Part shown: piece by piece, positions 26,243 to 36,408 of the stretch | Layout: each line of letters begins with the position of its first letter | Numbering within the stretch: the first letter of the stretch is position 1 | Assembly: GCF_001514285.1 (NCBI RefSeq) | Contig: NZ_KQ949023.1 | Span: 310,001 to 374,000, forward strand | Reading direction: 5' to 3' | DNA: 64,000 bases | DNA from: Streptomyces sp. DSM 15324 | GTDB taxonomy: Bacteria > Actinomycetota > Actinomycetes > Streptomycetales > Streptomycetaceae | Translations under genes and position numbers: made by a program | The notes under the pieces: model-generated | What the model saw: only the letters and a program-made list of their open reading frames with translations | Databases searched by the model: none | What the model was told of the DNA's origin: nothing

Positions 26243-27182
26243 TTCTCCAAGAAGGGTCCTGGCGTGCCAGCGAGCGCACCCAGGCCACCCCGAGCAGGGC
26301 CACGCACACCGTCGCGCCGACCGAGAACAGCGTGAGCAGATGCTGCTGCTCGGTGGTCGGCCGCGGGATGTACCCCTCGGCGAAGAGCCGTCGGTCAAGG
26401 CCGCCGGCGGTCAGCCGGGCCACCAGCCAGATCGCGATCCCGTGGGTGGAGTCCCACAGAGCGTGCAGCAGCGCGACCCCGACGCAGGTGCCGAGGACGG
26501 GCGCGGCGAACGGGAAACGCCCGTTCGGACGGCGGTACTCCAGCAGGACCCCGCCCGCGACCGCCGTCCACAGCCCGTGACCGAAGGGCGCGAGCACCCC
26601 GCGCAGGATCTCGGTCTCCAGCAGCGCGCCGAGGTCGATGCCGACCGTGGAGACGGCCGCCTCGAAGGCGTACCCGGCGCTCTCCAGGGCCGCGAAGCCG
26701 AAGCCGACGGCCGCGCCCAGCACCACCCCGGCGCGCAGGCCCCGCAGCCGGGTCTGCCGGCGCAGTACGAACATCAGCGCGCCGAGCTTCGCCGCCTCCT
26801 CGATCAGCCCGACCCCGACGAACATCCACAGCGAGGGGTGCAGCAGGTAGGACTCCATCACCGACGCGCCGAGCACACCCAGCGTGCCGCCGGTCAGGAA
26901 GCAGCCGAGGATCAGGCCGATGCCCAGGTCACGGCCGTGCCGCTCGTACGCCCACAGCACGAAGCAGACCGGGACGAGGAAGCTGCCGAGCAGGATCAGG
27001 GTCGGCAGCAGGGTGGGGTTCGCGGTGGCGTACGTGACGAGCGCGGTCAGCGCCCACAGGAGCAGCCCGCCGCCCAGGCAGCGCTTCCACAGTCCGGCCG
27101 GGATCCGCGGGGCCGACGGAGGGGGCTGCTGCGGTCCGGGGATGCGGGCCCGGGGCGCGCCGGGCGGCGGGGAGTGGGTCAC
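26232..27182 (-). CDS. PrsW-family intramembrane protease
   Basis: 316 aa with a Pro-rich N-terminal tail (1-28) and eight or so membrane helices. Family motifs are EEAAK (128-132), FAALESAGYAFE, APFGHGLWTA and LLHALWDST, whose Glu and His residues form the predicted zinc site. In Bacillus, PrsW cleaves an anti-sigma factor; the substrate here is unknown. GTG 27182. Its stop lies inside the CsoR-type operator of copZ, so a repressor bound there would meet polymerase leaving this gene. Confidence 0.85.
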   Translation of the reverse strand: MTHSPPPGAPRARIPGPQQPPPSAPRIPAGLWKRCLGGGLLLWALTALVTYATANPTLLPTLILLGSFLVPVCFVLWAYERHGRDLGIGLILGCFLTGGTLGVLGASVMESYLLHPSLWMFVGVGLIEEAAKLGALMFVLRRQTRLRGLRAGVVLGAAVGFGFAALESAGYAFEAAVSTVGIDLGALLETEILRGVLAPFGHGLWTAVAGGVLLEYRRPNGRFPFAAPVLGTCVGVALLHALWDSTHGIAIWLVARLTAGGLDRRLFAEGYIPRPTTEQQHLLTLFSVGATVCVALLGVAWVRSLARQDPSWRNTP

Positions 27183-27431
27183 GGCAGATCCCCTCGTCGT
27201 CCAGGGTCGTCCGGGCGGGAGCGAGCACCCGGAGCGGATTTACCGGCACTTTATGTAGGTACGTCCTGAAGCGCAGTCCGGGACGGTCGTCCGGAGGAGG
27301 GCCGTCCGGGTGCTCGCCGACCGGAGCCTGCGGATAGCGTTCCAGTCCCGCCCTGTCAGCGACCGGCCACGACGGACCGCGGACGACAGGTGCGGACGAA
27401 AGCGGCGACGACACAGGCGACGGGAGCCCAG

Positions 27432-28475
27432 ATGCGAGCGGTGGTCTTCGAGAAGTACGGCGCACCGGCTGAGATACGCGAGGTCCCCGACCCCCGCCCG
27501 GCCCCGCACGGAGTCGTCGTCCGGGTCGAGGCCACCGGTCTGTGCCGCAGCGACTGGCACGGCTGGATGGGCCACGACCCCGACATCGTCCTGCCGCACG
27601 TCCCCGGCCACGAACTGGCCGGCACCGTCGAGGCGATCGGGGCCGGCGTCACCCGCTGGCGCCCCGGCGACCGGGTCACCGTCCCCTTCGTGTGCGGCTG
27701 CGGAAGCTGCCCGTCCTGCGCGGCCGGCGACCACCAGGTGTGCGAGCGCCAGACCCAGCCCGGGTTCACGCACTGGGGTTCCTTCGCCGAGTTCGTGGCC
27801 CTGGACCACGCCGACGTGAACCTGGTCGCGGTCCCGGACGACCTGTCCTACGGCACCGCGGCCGCCCTCGGCTGCCGGTTCGCCACCGCGTTCCGGGCGG
27901 TCGTGCAGCGGGGGCGGGTCGCGGCGGGGGAGTGGGCCGCGGTGCACGGCTGCGGCGGGGTCGGCCTGTCCGCGGTGATGATCGCCGCGGCGAGCGGGGC
28001 CCGGGTGGTCGCGGTGGACGTGTCGCCGCGGGCGCTGGAGCTGGCGCGGACGTTCGGCGCGGCGGAGTGCGTGGACGCCCGGGGCGTGGCGGACACGGCG
28101 GCGGCGGTCCGTGACCTCACCGGCGGCGGCGCCCATCTCTCCCTGGACGCCCTCGGCTCCCCGGCCACCTGCGCCGCCTCGGTGAACGGACTGCGGCGCC
28201 GGGGCAGGCACCTCCAGGTCGGCCTGCTGCCCTCGCCCGAGGGCACCACCCCCGTCCCGCTCGCCCGCGCGATCGCCCTCGAACTGGAGATCCTCGGCAG
28301 CCACGGCATGGCCGCCCACACCTACCCCGCGATGCTGGAGGCGGTACGGGCCGGGGTCCTGCGGCCCGACCTCCTGGTGACCTCGACGATCACCCTGGAC
28401 GCCGTACCGCGAGCGCTGGCGGAGATGGGGACGGCGCCGGGGGCCGGGGTCACCGTCATCGAGCCGTGGAGCTGA
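27432..28475 (+). CDS. Zinc-dependent alcohol dehydrogenase
   Basis: 347 aa MDR-family enzyme. Catalytic zinc ligands: Cys in [10 protein letters not shown] and HE in [10 protein letters not shown]. The structural zinc loop is [17 protein letters not shown]. The nucleotide site is [20 protein letters not shown] 27432 ([12 protein letters not shown]) is the conserved start and has GGGAGCC upstream; the frame opens 14 codons earlier. It is alone, not in an operon. The substrate is unknown and could be an aliphatic alcohol or a polyol. Confidence 0.87.
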   Translation: MRAVVFEKYGAPAEIREVPDPRPAPHGVVVRVEATGLCRSDWHGWMGHDPDIVLPHVPGHELAGTVEAIGAGVTRWRPGDRVTVPFVCGCGSCPSCAAGDHQVCERQTQPGFTHWGSFAEFVALDHADVNLVAVPDDLSYGTAAALGCRFATAFRAVVQRGRVAAGEWAAVHGCGGVGLSAVMIAAASGARVVAVDVSPRALELARTFGAAECVDARGVADTAAAVRDLTGGGAHLSLDALGSPATCAASVNGLRRRGRHLQVGLLPSPEGTTPVPLARAIALELEILGSHGMAAHTYPAMLEAVRAGVLRPDLLVTSTITLDAVPRALAEMGTAPGAGVTVIEPWS

Positions 28476-28527
28476 GAGCCGCCGGGCCGGACGGCCCCGT
28501 GTCCCGCACGAGGCGCGGGGAGTGAGG

Positions 28528-28728
28528 TCAGCCGGATCTGCGGCCGCGGTTGCCCGGCCGGGCGGCGGCCCAGTCCTGGACGGTGGCGGCGAACCAGTAG
28601 GGCTTGCCGCCGTCGACGCGGTCGGGCGGGGGGAGGAGCCCGTGCTTGCGGTAGGACCGTACGGTGTCCGGCTGCACGTTGATGTGCGCCGCGATCTCCT
28701 TGTAGGACCAGAGCCTTCGGTCGGTCAT
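28528..28728 (-). CDS. Small MerR/excisionase-like HTH protein
   Basis: 66 aa. MTDRRLWSYKEIAAHINVQP, then DTVRSYRKHGLLPPPD, then KPYWFAATVQDW, is a winged HTH of the MerR/BldC/excisionase type without effector domain. The ATG at 28728 has GGAGGT 7 bp upstream. It converges with the alcohol dehydrogenase. The 328-bp stretch 28729-29056 upstream of it has no gene. It may be a small developmental or phage-derived DNA-binding protein; the target is unknown. Confidence 0.75.
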   Translation of the reverse strand: MTDRRLWSYKEIAAHINVQPDTVRSYRKHGLLPPPDRVDGGKPYWFAATVQDWAAARPGNRGRRSG

Positions 28729-29056
28729 GCGTTGCACCTCCCTGCGCGCGCGGGGGTGGCGGCCGGGAGGCCGCCAGGGGGAGCCCGGCGCTGCGCTGGC
28801 GATCACCAAGCCTGTGCCCGGCGAACGACGCAGAGTGACGGCACGACCGCGGATGTCGTCCGTGCGTGACCGAAAACCCGCGTAGGCGGGACATGGGTGA
28901 CAGGGAGGGGGTATTTGTGACGAAGGTGGTGCGAAGGCACGCGAGGGACGCGTGGGAGTGGCGCCTTGACAAGTCCGCGCGTACATCCCCGTCGTCGGCA
29001 CGGGGCTCCGTCGCGTGGGCGCGGCGGGCCCCCGCAGCCCGCACACCACCTACGGC
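28729..29056. other. Gene-free stretch between HTH gene and iolE-like gene
   Basis: 328 bp, with a run of GGGGGTATTTGTGACG near 28908-28921 and an inverted repeat around CGCGGGTTTTCGG. No supported coding frame. It probably carries the HTH gene's promoter and the terminator of the iolE-like gene. Confidence 0.4.
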
Positions 29057-29983
29057 CTACGCCCCGCACGACCTCAGGAACGCCCGCGTCCGCTGAGCGA
29101 TCGGCAGCGGCTTGTCCTGCTCGCAGGGGTACATGTCCTGCTCCACGATCGCGAACAGGTCCACGTCCAGCTTGCCCGCAGCCTCCAGGACGGGGCCGAG
29201 CGCCGGCACGCCCGCGGGTGGCTCGCACATCACGCCCTGGGCCACGGCCGGCCCGAACGGCGTTCCCTTGGCCTTCACGTCGGCGAGGATCTCCGGGTCC
29301 ACCTGCTTGAGGTGGAGGTACCCGATCCGCGACCCGTATGTCTCGATCAGCTTCACGCTGTCGCCGCCGCAGTAGGCGTAGTGCCCGGTGTCCAGGCACA
29401 GCGACACGAGGTCGGAGTCGGTGCCGTCCAGGAAGCGGACGACGTTCTCCTCGCTGTCGATGTGGGTGTCGGCGTGCGGGTGGACGACGATCCGGAGCCC
29501 GTACCGCTCGCGCACCTCCTTGCCGAGCCGCTCGGTCAGCGTGGTGAGGTTGCGCCACTGCTCGGGTGTGAGGGTGTCGGACTCCAGCACCTCGCCGGTC
29601 TTGTCGTCCCGCCAGAAGGACGGGATGACGACGAGATGCTTCGCCCCCATGGCCTGGGCGAGCACCGCGTTGTCCGCGACATGCGCCCAGGTCTTCTCCC
29701 ACACGGCCTCGCCGTGGTGGAGGCCGGTGAAGACCGTGCCGGCGGACACCTTCAGACCGCGCTTGGCGGTCTCCTCGGTGAGCACGGCCGGGTCGGTCGG
29801 CAGATAGCCGTAGGGGCCGAGTTCGATCCACTCGTAGCCGGACTGCGCGACCTCGTCGAGGAAGCGCTGCCAGGGGACCTGTACGGGGTCGTCCGGGAAC
29901 CAGACGCCCCAGCTGTCGGGGGCCGATCCGATCCGGATGCGCGAGAGTGAAGCCTGCGGGGGCTGAGGTGACAACGACGTCAT
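29057..29983 (-). CDS. iolE: IolE/MocC-like sugar isomerase (inositol catabolism)
   Basis: 308 aa xylose-isomerase-like barrel. RIGSAPDSWGVWFPDDP, IELGPYGYLPTD, VVHPHADTHIDSE, SLCLDTGHYAYCGGD and FAIVEQDMYP supply the metal-binding Glu/Asp/His set of 2-keto-myo-inositol dehydratases and inosose isomerases. It is divergent from iolC with 155 bp between. TTGACA lies 30 bp before its ATG and there is no clear ribosome site, so a nearly leaderless mRNA is possible. IolE is the best fit; IolI-type isomerase is the alternative. Confidence 0.72.
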   Translation of the reverse strand: MTSLSPQPPQASLSRIRIGSAPDSWGVWFPDDPVQVPWQRFLDEVAQSGYEWIELGPYGYLPTDPAVLTEETAKRGLKVSAGTVFTGLHHGEAVWEKTWAHVADNAVLAQAMGAKHLVVIPSFWRDDKTGEVLESDTLTPEQWRNLTTLTERLGKEVRERYGLRIVVHPHADTHIDSEENVVRFLDGTDSDLVSLCLDTGHYAYCGGDSVKLIETYGSRIGYLHLKQVDPEILADVKAKGTPFGPAVAQGVMCEPPAGVPALGPVLEAAGKLDVDLFAIVEQDMYPCEQDKPLPIAQRTRAFLRSCGA

Positions 29984-30032
29984 GGGCGCCAGCGTGCGGG
30001 CTCTCCCCAGGGGTGTCAAGGCCTGGTCCGAA

Positions 30033-30042
30033 TGTCTGGACA
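30033..30042. promoter_or_regulatory. Candidate operator TGTCTGGACA in the inositol divergent gap
   Basis: Palindromic TGTC-TG-GACA, preceded by GGTCCGAA, next to the -35 of iolC. It is well placed to control both directions. The regulator is not in the window. Confidence 0.4.
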
Positions 30043-30047
30043 AACTA

Positions 30048-30077
30048 TTGACAGGGTGCCCGGAGCCGGACTACAAA
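30048..30077 (+). promoter_or_regulatory. Sigma70-like promoter of the inositol operon
   Basis: TTGACA (30048-30053), 18-bp spacer, TACAAA (30072-30077), 61 bp before the iolC ATG. A consensus -35 with an acceptable -10. Confidence 0.65.
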
Positions 30078-30138
30078 GCCGTGGAGAGCCGACACGGGAC
30101 CGATCCCGACGGGACCGGGCCGACACGAAGGGAACTCG

Positions 30139-31089
30139 ATGGCGTACGACCTGATCACCATGGGGCGGATCGGGGTGGACCTCTATCCGCTGCAGACGGG
30201 TGTGCCGCTCCCGCAGGTCACGTCCTTCGGGAAGTTCCTCGGCGGCTCGGCGTCCAACGTCGCGGTCGCCGCGGCCCGCCTCGGCCGGTCCGCCGCCGTG
30301 ATCACCCGCACGGGCGACGACCCCTTCGGCACGTACCTGCACGAGGCCCTGCGCGGCTTCGGCGTCGACGACCGCTATGTCACGCCGGTGCCGGGCCTGC
30401 AGACGCCGGTCACCTTCTGCGAGGTCTTCCCGCCGGACGACTTCCCGCTGTACTTCTACCGCCGGCCCAAGGCCCCGGACCTGGAGATCGACGCCCACGA
30501 GCTGGACCTCGACGCCATCCGCGAGGCCGGGATCTTCTGGGTCACCGGTACCGGTCTGAGCGAGGAGCCCAGCCGCACCGCGACCCTCGCCGCCCTCGCG
30601 CACCGCGCCAAGGCCGGCATCACGGTCTTCGACCTCGACTGGCGCCCGATGTTCTGGACCGACCCGGACGCGGCCCGCCCGTTCTACGCGGAGGCCCTCA
30701 AGCACACCACCGTCGCGGTCGGCAACCTCGACGAGGTGGAGGTCGCCACCGGCGTCCGCGAACCGCGGGCCGCCGCCCAGGCGCTGCTGGACGCGGGCGT
30801 CGAGCTCGCCGTCGTCAAGCAGGGCCCCAAGGGGGTCCTCGCCGTCCACCGCAGCGGTGAGTCCGCCGAGGTCCCGCCGCTCCCGGTGAACGTCCTCAAC
30901 GGCCTCGGCGCGGGCGACGCCTTCGGCGGCTCCCTGTGCCACGGTCTGCTCGCCGACTGGGACCTGGAGCAGATCATGCGCCACGCCAACGCGGCCGGCG
31001 CGATCGTCGCCTCCCGGCTGGAGTGCTCCTCCGCGATGCCGACCGGCGACGAGATCGAGGCCGCGGTCGAGGCGGGGGCCGTCCTGTGA
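30139..31089 (+). CDS. iolC: 5-dehydro-2-deoxygluconokinase IolC
   Basis: 316 aa PfkB kinase. KFLGGSASNVAVAAARLGRS (substrate/first signature), PDDFPLYFYRRPKAPD, the family-typical FDLDWRPMFW, and LNGLGAGDAFGGSLCHGL (second signature, catalytic Asp). It phosphorylates 2-deoxy-5-keto-gluconate in myo-inositol breakdown. It opens the five-gene operon and its stop overlaps the next GTG. Confidence 0.92.
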   Translation: MAYDLITMGRIGVDLYPLQTGVPLPQVTSFGKFLGGSASNVAVAAARLGRSAAVITRTGDDPFGTYLHEALRGFGVDDRYVTPVPGLQTPVTFCEVFPPDDFPLYFYRRPKAPDLEIDAHELDLDAIREAGIFWVTGTGLSEEPSRTATLAALAHRAKAGITVFDLDWRPMFWTDPDAARPFYAEALKHTTVAVGNLDEVEVATGVREPRAAAQALLDAGVELAVVKQGPKGVLAVHRSGESAEVPPLPVNVLNGLGAGDAFGGSLCHGLLADWDLEQIMRHANAAGAIVASRLECSSAMPTGDEIEAAVEAGAVL

Positions 31090-31967
31090 CCGTCGACATC
31101 TCCGACATCGTCCGGCTGCGCGCCGAGCGGCCCGAGGCGATCGCCGAGGCCGCCGCCCGCCGCCCCCGCCGCCCGCTGCTGGGCGACAACGGCCGGCTGA
31201 TGATCGTCGCCGCCGACCACCCCGCCCGGGGCGCGCTCGGCGTCGGCGGAGACAAGCTGGCCATGGCCAACCGCGCCGACCTGCTGGAACGCCTGATGCT
31301 GGCGCTGTCGCGGCCCGGCGTGGACGGCGTCCTCGCCACCGCCGACATCCTCGACGACCTGCTGCTGCTCGGCGCTCTCGACGCCAAGGTCGTCATGGGC
31401 TCGATGAACCGCGGCGGTCTCCAGGGCTCGGTGTTCGAGCTCGACGACCGCTTCACCGGCCACCGCGCCGAGGACATCGAGCGGCTGAACTTCGACGCCG
31501 GCAAACTGCTCCTGCGGATCGACTACGACGACCCGGGCTCCCTGACCACCATGGAGACCACGGCCCGGGCCGTCGACGACATGGCGGCCCGCAGACTGCC
31601 CCTGTTCGTCGAGCCGTTCCTCAGCCGGCGCACCCCCGGGGGCAAGGTGCAGAACGACCTCTCCGCCGAGGCCGTCACCAAGTCGATCGCCATCGCCTCC
31701 GGCCTGGGCGGCACCTCCGCCTACACCTGGCTGAAGGTCCCGGTCACCGACAACCCCGACGACATGGCCCAGGTCATGGAGACCTCCACCCTCCCCGCCG
31801 TCCTGCTGGGCGGCGAGGTCGGCGACGACCAGGACGGGGCGTACGAGAAGTGGCGCGGGGCGCTGCAACTCCCCACCGTCCGGGGCCTGGTGGTCGGCCG
31901 TTCGCTGCTGTACCCGGCCGACGGGAAGGTCGCCGCCGCCGTGGACACCGCCGTAGGACTGCTGTGA
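31086..31967 (+). CDS. DKGP aldolase-like protein (Cgl0158 type)
   Basis: 293 aa, predicted aldolase barrel of the deoxyribose-phosphate aldolase superfamily (MIVAADHPARGALGVGG, GSMNRGGLQGSVFELDDR, KLLLRIDYDDPG, TWLKVPV with candidate Schiff-base Lys). In actinobacteria this protein sits between iolC and iolB and is thought to cleave 2-deoxy-5-keto-gluconate 6-phosphate, the IolJ step. GTG 31086 overlaps the iolC stop. Reaction assigned from context. Confidence 0.82.
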   Translation: MTVDISDIVRLRAERPEAIAEAAARRPRRPLLGDNGRLMIVAADHPARGALGVGGDKLAMANRADLLERLMLALSRPGVDGVLATADILDDLLLLGALDAKVVMGSMNRGGLQGSVFELDDRFTGHRAEDIERLNFDAGKLLLRIDYDDPGSLTTMETTARAVDDMAARRLPLFVEPFLSRRTPGGKVQNDLSAEAVTKSIAIASGLGGTSAYTWLKVPVTDNPDDMAQVMETSTLPAVLLGGEVGDDQDGAYEKWRGALQLPTVRGLVVGRSLLYPADGKVAAAVDTAVGLL

Positions 31968-31974
31968 GGGCCGC

Positions 31975-32790
31975 ATGACGAACGACAGCCTGTACGTAGC
32001 GCGCGGCACCACCGCCGACGCCGACCACGTCCTCGACATCGACCCGAAGCGGGCCGGCTGGACCTACAGCAGTCTGAGGATCATCGAGCTCGCCCCGGGC
32101 GGCAGCCACACCCTCACCACCGGTGAGAGCGAGTGGATCGTGCTTCCGCTCGAAGGCGGATGTACCGTGCAAACAGACGAGAACGAGTTCCAACTCCTGG
32201 GCAGGGAAAGCGTGTTCGCGTCGGTCTCCGACTTCGCGTACGTTCCCCGCGACGCCCGGGTCACGATCGCCTCCGGCGCGGGAGGCCGCTTCGCCCTGGC
32301 AGGAGCGAAGTGCGAGCGACAACTCCCCGCCCGCTACGGCCCCGCGCCGGAGGTCCCCGTCGAAGAACGCGGCAGCGGCACCCAGTTGCGCCATGTGCGC
32401 AACTTCGCCTCCGCCGACGCCTTCCACTGCGACAAGCTGATCGCCGTCGAGGTGATCACCCCCGGCGGCAACTGGTCCTCGTACCCGCCGCACAAGCACG
32501 ACGAGAACCGGCCGGGCGAGGAGGCCGAGCTCGAGGAGATCTACTACTTCGAGATCGACGGCCCGCACGGCTTCGGCTACCAGCGCGTGTCCCCCTCCCG
32601 CGAGGGCGGCTCCGACGTGCTCGCCGAGGTCCGTTCCGGTGACGCCGTCCTCGTCCCCGACGGCTGGCACGGCCCGTCGATCGCCCAGCCCGGCCACGCC
32701 ATGTACTACCTGAACGTCATGGCGGGCCCCGGCGAGAACCGCGAGTGGCGGATCTGCTTCCACCCGGACCACACGGAGGGTTACCGATGA
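31975..32790 (+). CDS. iolB: 5-deoxy-glucuronate isomerase IolB
   Basis: 271 aa bicupin. GTTADADHVLDIDP, GESEWIVLPLEGG, and the second cupin with YPPHKHDENRPGEEAELEEI (His and Glu metal ligands) and VLVPDGWHGP fit IolB. It converts 5-deoxy-glucuronate to 2-deoxy-5-keto-gluconate. It starts 7 bp after the aldolase and overlaps iolD (ATGA). Confidence 0.93.
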   Translation: MTNDSLYVARGTTADADHVLDIDPKRAGWTYSSLRIIELAPGGSHTLTTGESEWIVLPLEGGCTVQTDENEFQLLGRESVFASVSDFAYVPRDARVTIASGAGGRFALAGAKCERQLPARYGPAPEVPVEERGSGTQLRHVRNFASADAFHCDKLIAVEVITPGGNWSSYPPHKHDENRPGEEAELEEIYYFEIDGPHGFGYQRVSPSREGGSDVLAEVRSGDAVLVPDGWHGPSIAQPGHAMYYLNVMAGPGENREWRICFHPDHTEGYR

Positions 32791-34664
32791 CCATCAGGCT
32801 CACAGTGGCCCAGGCCCTGGTGCGCTTCCTCGCCGCCCAGTACACCGAACGCGACGGCGTGCGGCAGCGGCTGATCAGCGCCACCTGGGGCATCTTCGGG
32901 CACGGCAACGTGGCCGGCCTCGGCCAGGCACTGATCGAGTACGGCGACGACATGCCGTTCCACCAGGGCCGCAACGAACAGTCGATGGTGCACGCGGCCG
33001 TGGGCTACGCCCGCCAGTCGAACCGGCTCTCCACGCACGCCGTGACGACGTCCATCGGCCCCGGCGCGACCAACCTGGTCACCGGCGCCGCGCTGGCCAC
33101 GGTCAACCACCTCCCCGTCCTGCTGCTGCCCGGCGACATCTTCGCCACCCGCGTCGCCGACCCGGTGCTCCAGCAGCTGGAGGTGCCGTACGCGGGCGAC
33201 GTGTCGGTCAACGACTCGCTGCGCCCGGTCTCCAAGTACTTCGACCGCGTCACCCGCCCGGAGGCGCTGATCCCGGCCGCCCTCCAGGCCATGCGGGTCC
33301 TCACCGACCCCGTGGAGACGGGCGCGGTCACCCTCGCGATGCCGCAGGACGTGCAGGCCGAGGCGTACGACTGGCCGGAGGAGTTCTTCGCCGAGCGCAC
33401 CTGGGTGGTCCGGCGCCCGGGCGCCGACCCGACCGAACTCGCCGAGGCGGTCCGGGTGATCCGCGCGGCGCGGCGCCCCCTGGTCGTCGCGGGCGGCGGT
33501 GTCCACCACAGCCGCGCCGAGGAGGCCCTCGCCGAGTTCGCCGAGGTCACCGGCATCCCGGTCTCCTCCACCCAGGCCGGCAAGGGCTCCCTGCCGTACG
33601 ACCACCCCCAGGACGTCGGCGGCGTCGGCCACACCGGCACCGCGACCGCCGACGAACTGGCCCGCACCGCGGACCTGATCATCGGCGTCGGCACCCGCTA
33701 CACCGACTTCACCACCGCCTCCCACACCCTGTTCCAGGGCCAGGGGGTGCGCTTCCTCAACCTCAACATCGCCGCCTACGACGGCCACAAGCTCGCCGGG
33801 CAGCCGCTCATCGCGGACGCGAGCAGCGGCCTGGCGGAGCTGACGGCGGCCCTGCGTACGCACGGCCACCGGGTCGCCGACGCGTACGTCACCGAGTACA
33901 CCGAGGACAAGGAGCGCTGGGAGCAGCGCGTCGACGCCTGCTACGAGGCCGAGGAACCCGACGCCCGCCCCACCCAGCCGCAGGTCCTCGGCGCGCTCGA
34001 CGCGCTCGCCGACGAGTCCGACGTGATCATCAACGCGGCCGGTTCGCTCCCCGGCGACCTGCACAAACTGTGGCGGGCCCGCTCCCGGGACCAGTACCAC
34101 CTGGAGTACGGCTACTCCTGCATGGGGTACGAGATCCCGGCGGCCATCGGAGTGAAGATGGCCGCGCCCGAGCGCAACGTCTGGGCGCTGGTCGGCGACG
34201 GCACGTATCTGATGATGCCGACGGAGATCGTGACGGCCGTGCAGGAGGGGATCGCGATCAAGATCCTGCTCGTGCAGAACCACGGCTACGCCTCGATCGG
34301 CGGGCTCTCGGAGTCCGTCGGCGGTGAGCGGTTCGGCACCGCCTACCGCTTCACCTCGCAGGACGGCACCTTCACGGGTGCGCCGCTGCCCGTCGACCTG
34401 GCCGCCAACGTGGCGAGTCTGGGCATGCGCGTACTGCGCGCGAAAACCGTCCGTGAGCTGCGTGAGGCCCTCGCCGAGGCACGCGCCGCCGACACTCCCA
34501 CTTGTGTCTACGTGGAGACCGAAACGGCCGACACTGTGTCGGGCCCGCCGCCCGCGCAGGCCTGGTGGGATGTACCTGTCGCCGAGACCGCGACCCGATC
34601 GTCCGCGGTGAAGGCACGAGAGCTGTACGAACGGCACGTCTCCACCCGACGCCGCCATCTGTGA
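32787..34664 (+). CDS. iolD: 3D-trihydroxycyclohexane-dione hydrolase IolD
   Basis: 625 aa thiamine-diphosphate enzyme. The N-terminal PYR domain has the catalytic Glu region GRNEQSMVHAAVGYA and TTSIGPGATNLVTGAALATV. The C-terminal PP domain has YSCMGYEIPAAIG and the ThDP/Mg site VGDGTYLMMPTEI. It opens the inositol ring. Start ATG 32787 overlaps the iolB stop; the frame extends 14 codons upstream but without a ribosome site. Confidence 0.93.
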   Translation: MTIRLTVAQALVRFLAAQYTERDGVRQRLISATWGIFGHGNVAGLGQALIEYGDDMPFHQGRNEQSMVHAAVGYARQSNRLSTHAVTTSIGPGATNLVTGAALATVNHLPVLLLPGDIFATRVADPVLQQLEVPYAGDVSVNDSLRPVSKYFDRVTRPEALIPAALQAMRVLTDPVETGAVTLAMPQDVQAEAYDWPEEFFAERTWVVRRPGADPTELAEAVRVIRAARRPLVVAGGGVHHSRAEEALAEFAEVTGIPVSSTQAGKGSLPYDHPQDVGGVGHTGTATADELARTADLIIGVGTRYTDFTTASHTLFQGQGVRFLNLNIAAYDGHKLAGQPLIADASSGLAELTAALRTHGHRVADAYVTEYTEDKERWEQRVDACYEAEEPDARPTQPQVLGALDALADESDVIINAAGSLPGDLHKLWRARSRDQYHLEYGYSCMGYEIPAAIGVKMAAPERNVWALVGDGTYLMMPTEIVTAVQEGIAIKILLVQNHGYASIGGLSESVGGERFGTAYRFTSQDGTFTGAPLPVDLAANVASLGMRVLRAKTVRELREALAEARAADTPTCVYVETETADTVSGPPPAQAWWDVPVAETATRSSAVKARELYERHVSTRRRHL

Positions 34665-34678
34665 AGGAGTACTCGGTC

Positions 34679-36181
<1,503 letters not shown>

Positions 36182-36191
36182 CGCAGGGACA

Positions 36192-36226
36192 GGGGCCGTC
36201 CGCAGAGCGGACGGCCCCGTTTTTTT
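36192..36226 (+). terminator. Intrinsic terminator of the inositol operon
   Basis: GGGGCCGTCCGC (36192-36203) pairs with GCGGACGGCCCC (36207-36218), then GTTTTTTT. A rare textbook rho-independent terminator in this GC-rich region. Confidence 0.93.
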
Positions 36227-36408
36227 GCGCTCCGCACCTACGGTTCCCGTACGACCGAATGAGGCGAGTTCCCGCACAGGTGTGCCGTATCCGGGACCGA
36301 AAGGCGATTTGATCTACGGATTTCGTAGGTAGAGGGCTATTGACGCGCTGGTTTTCGTTGGGATTCCATGCAGCACACTCTGCTGCTCCCCGGCGATCGG
36401 AACCGCGC

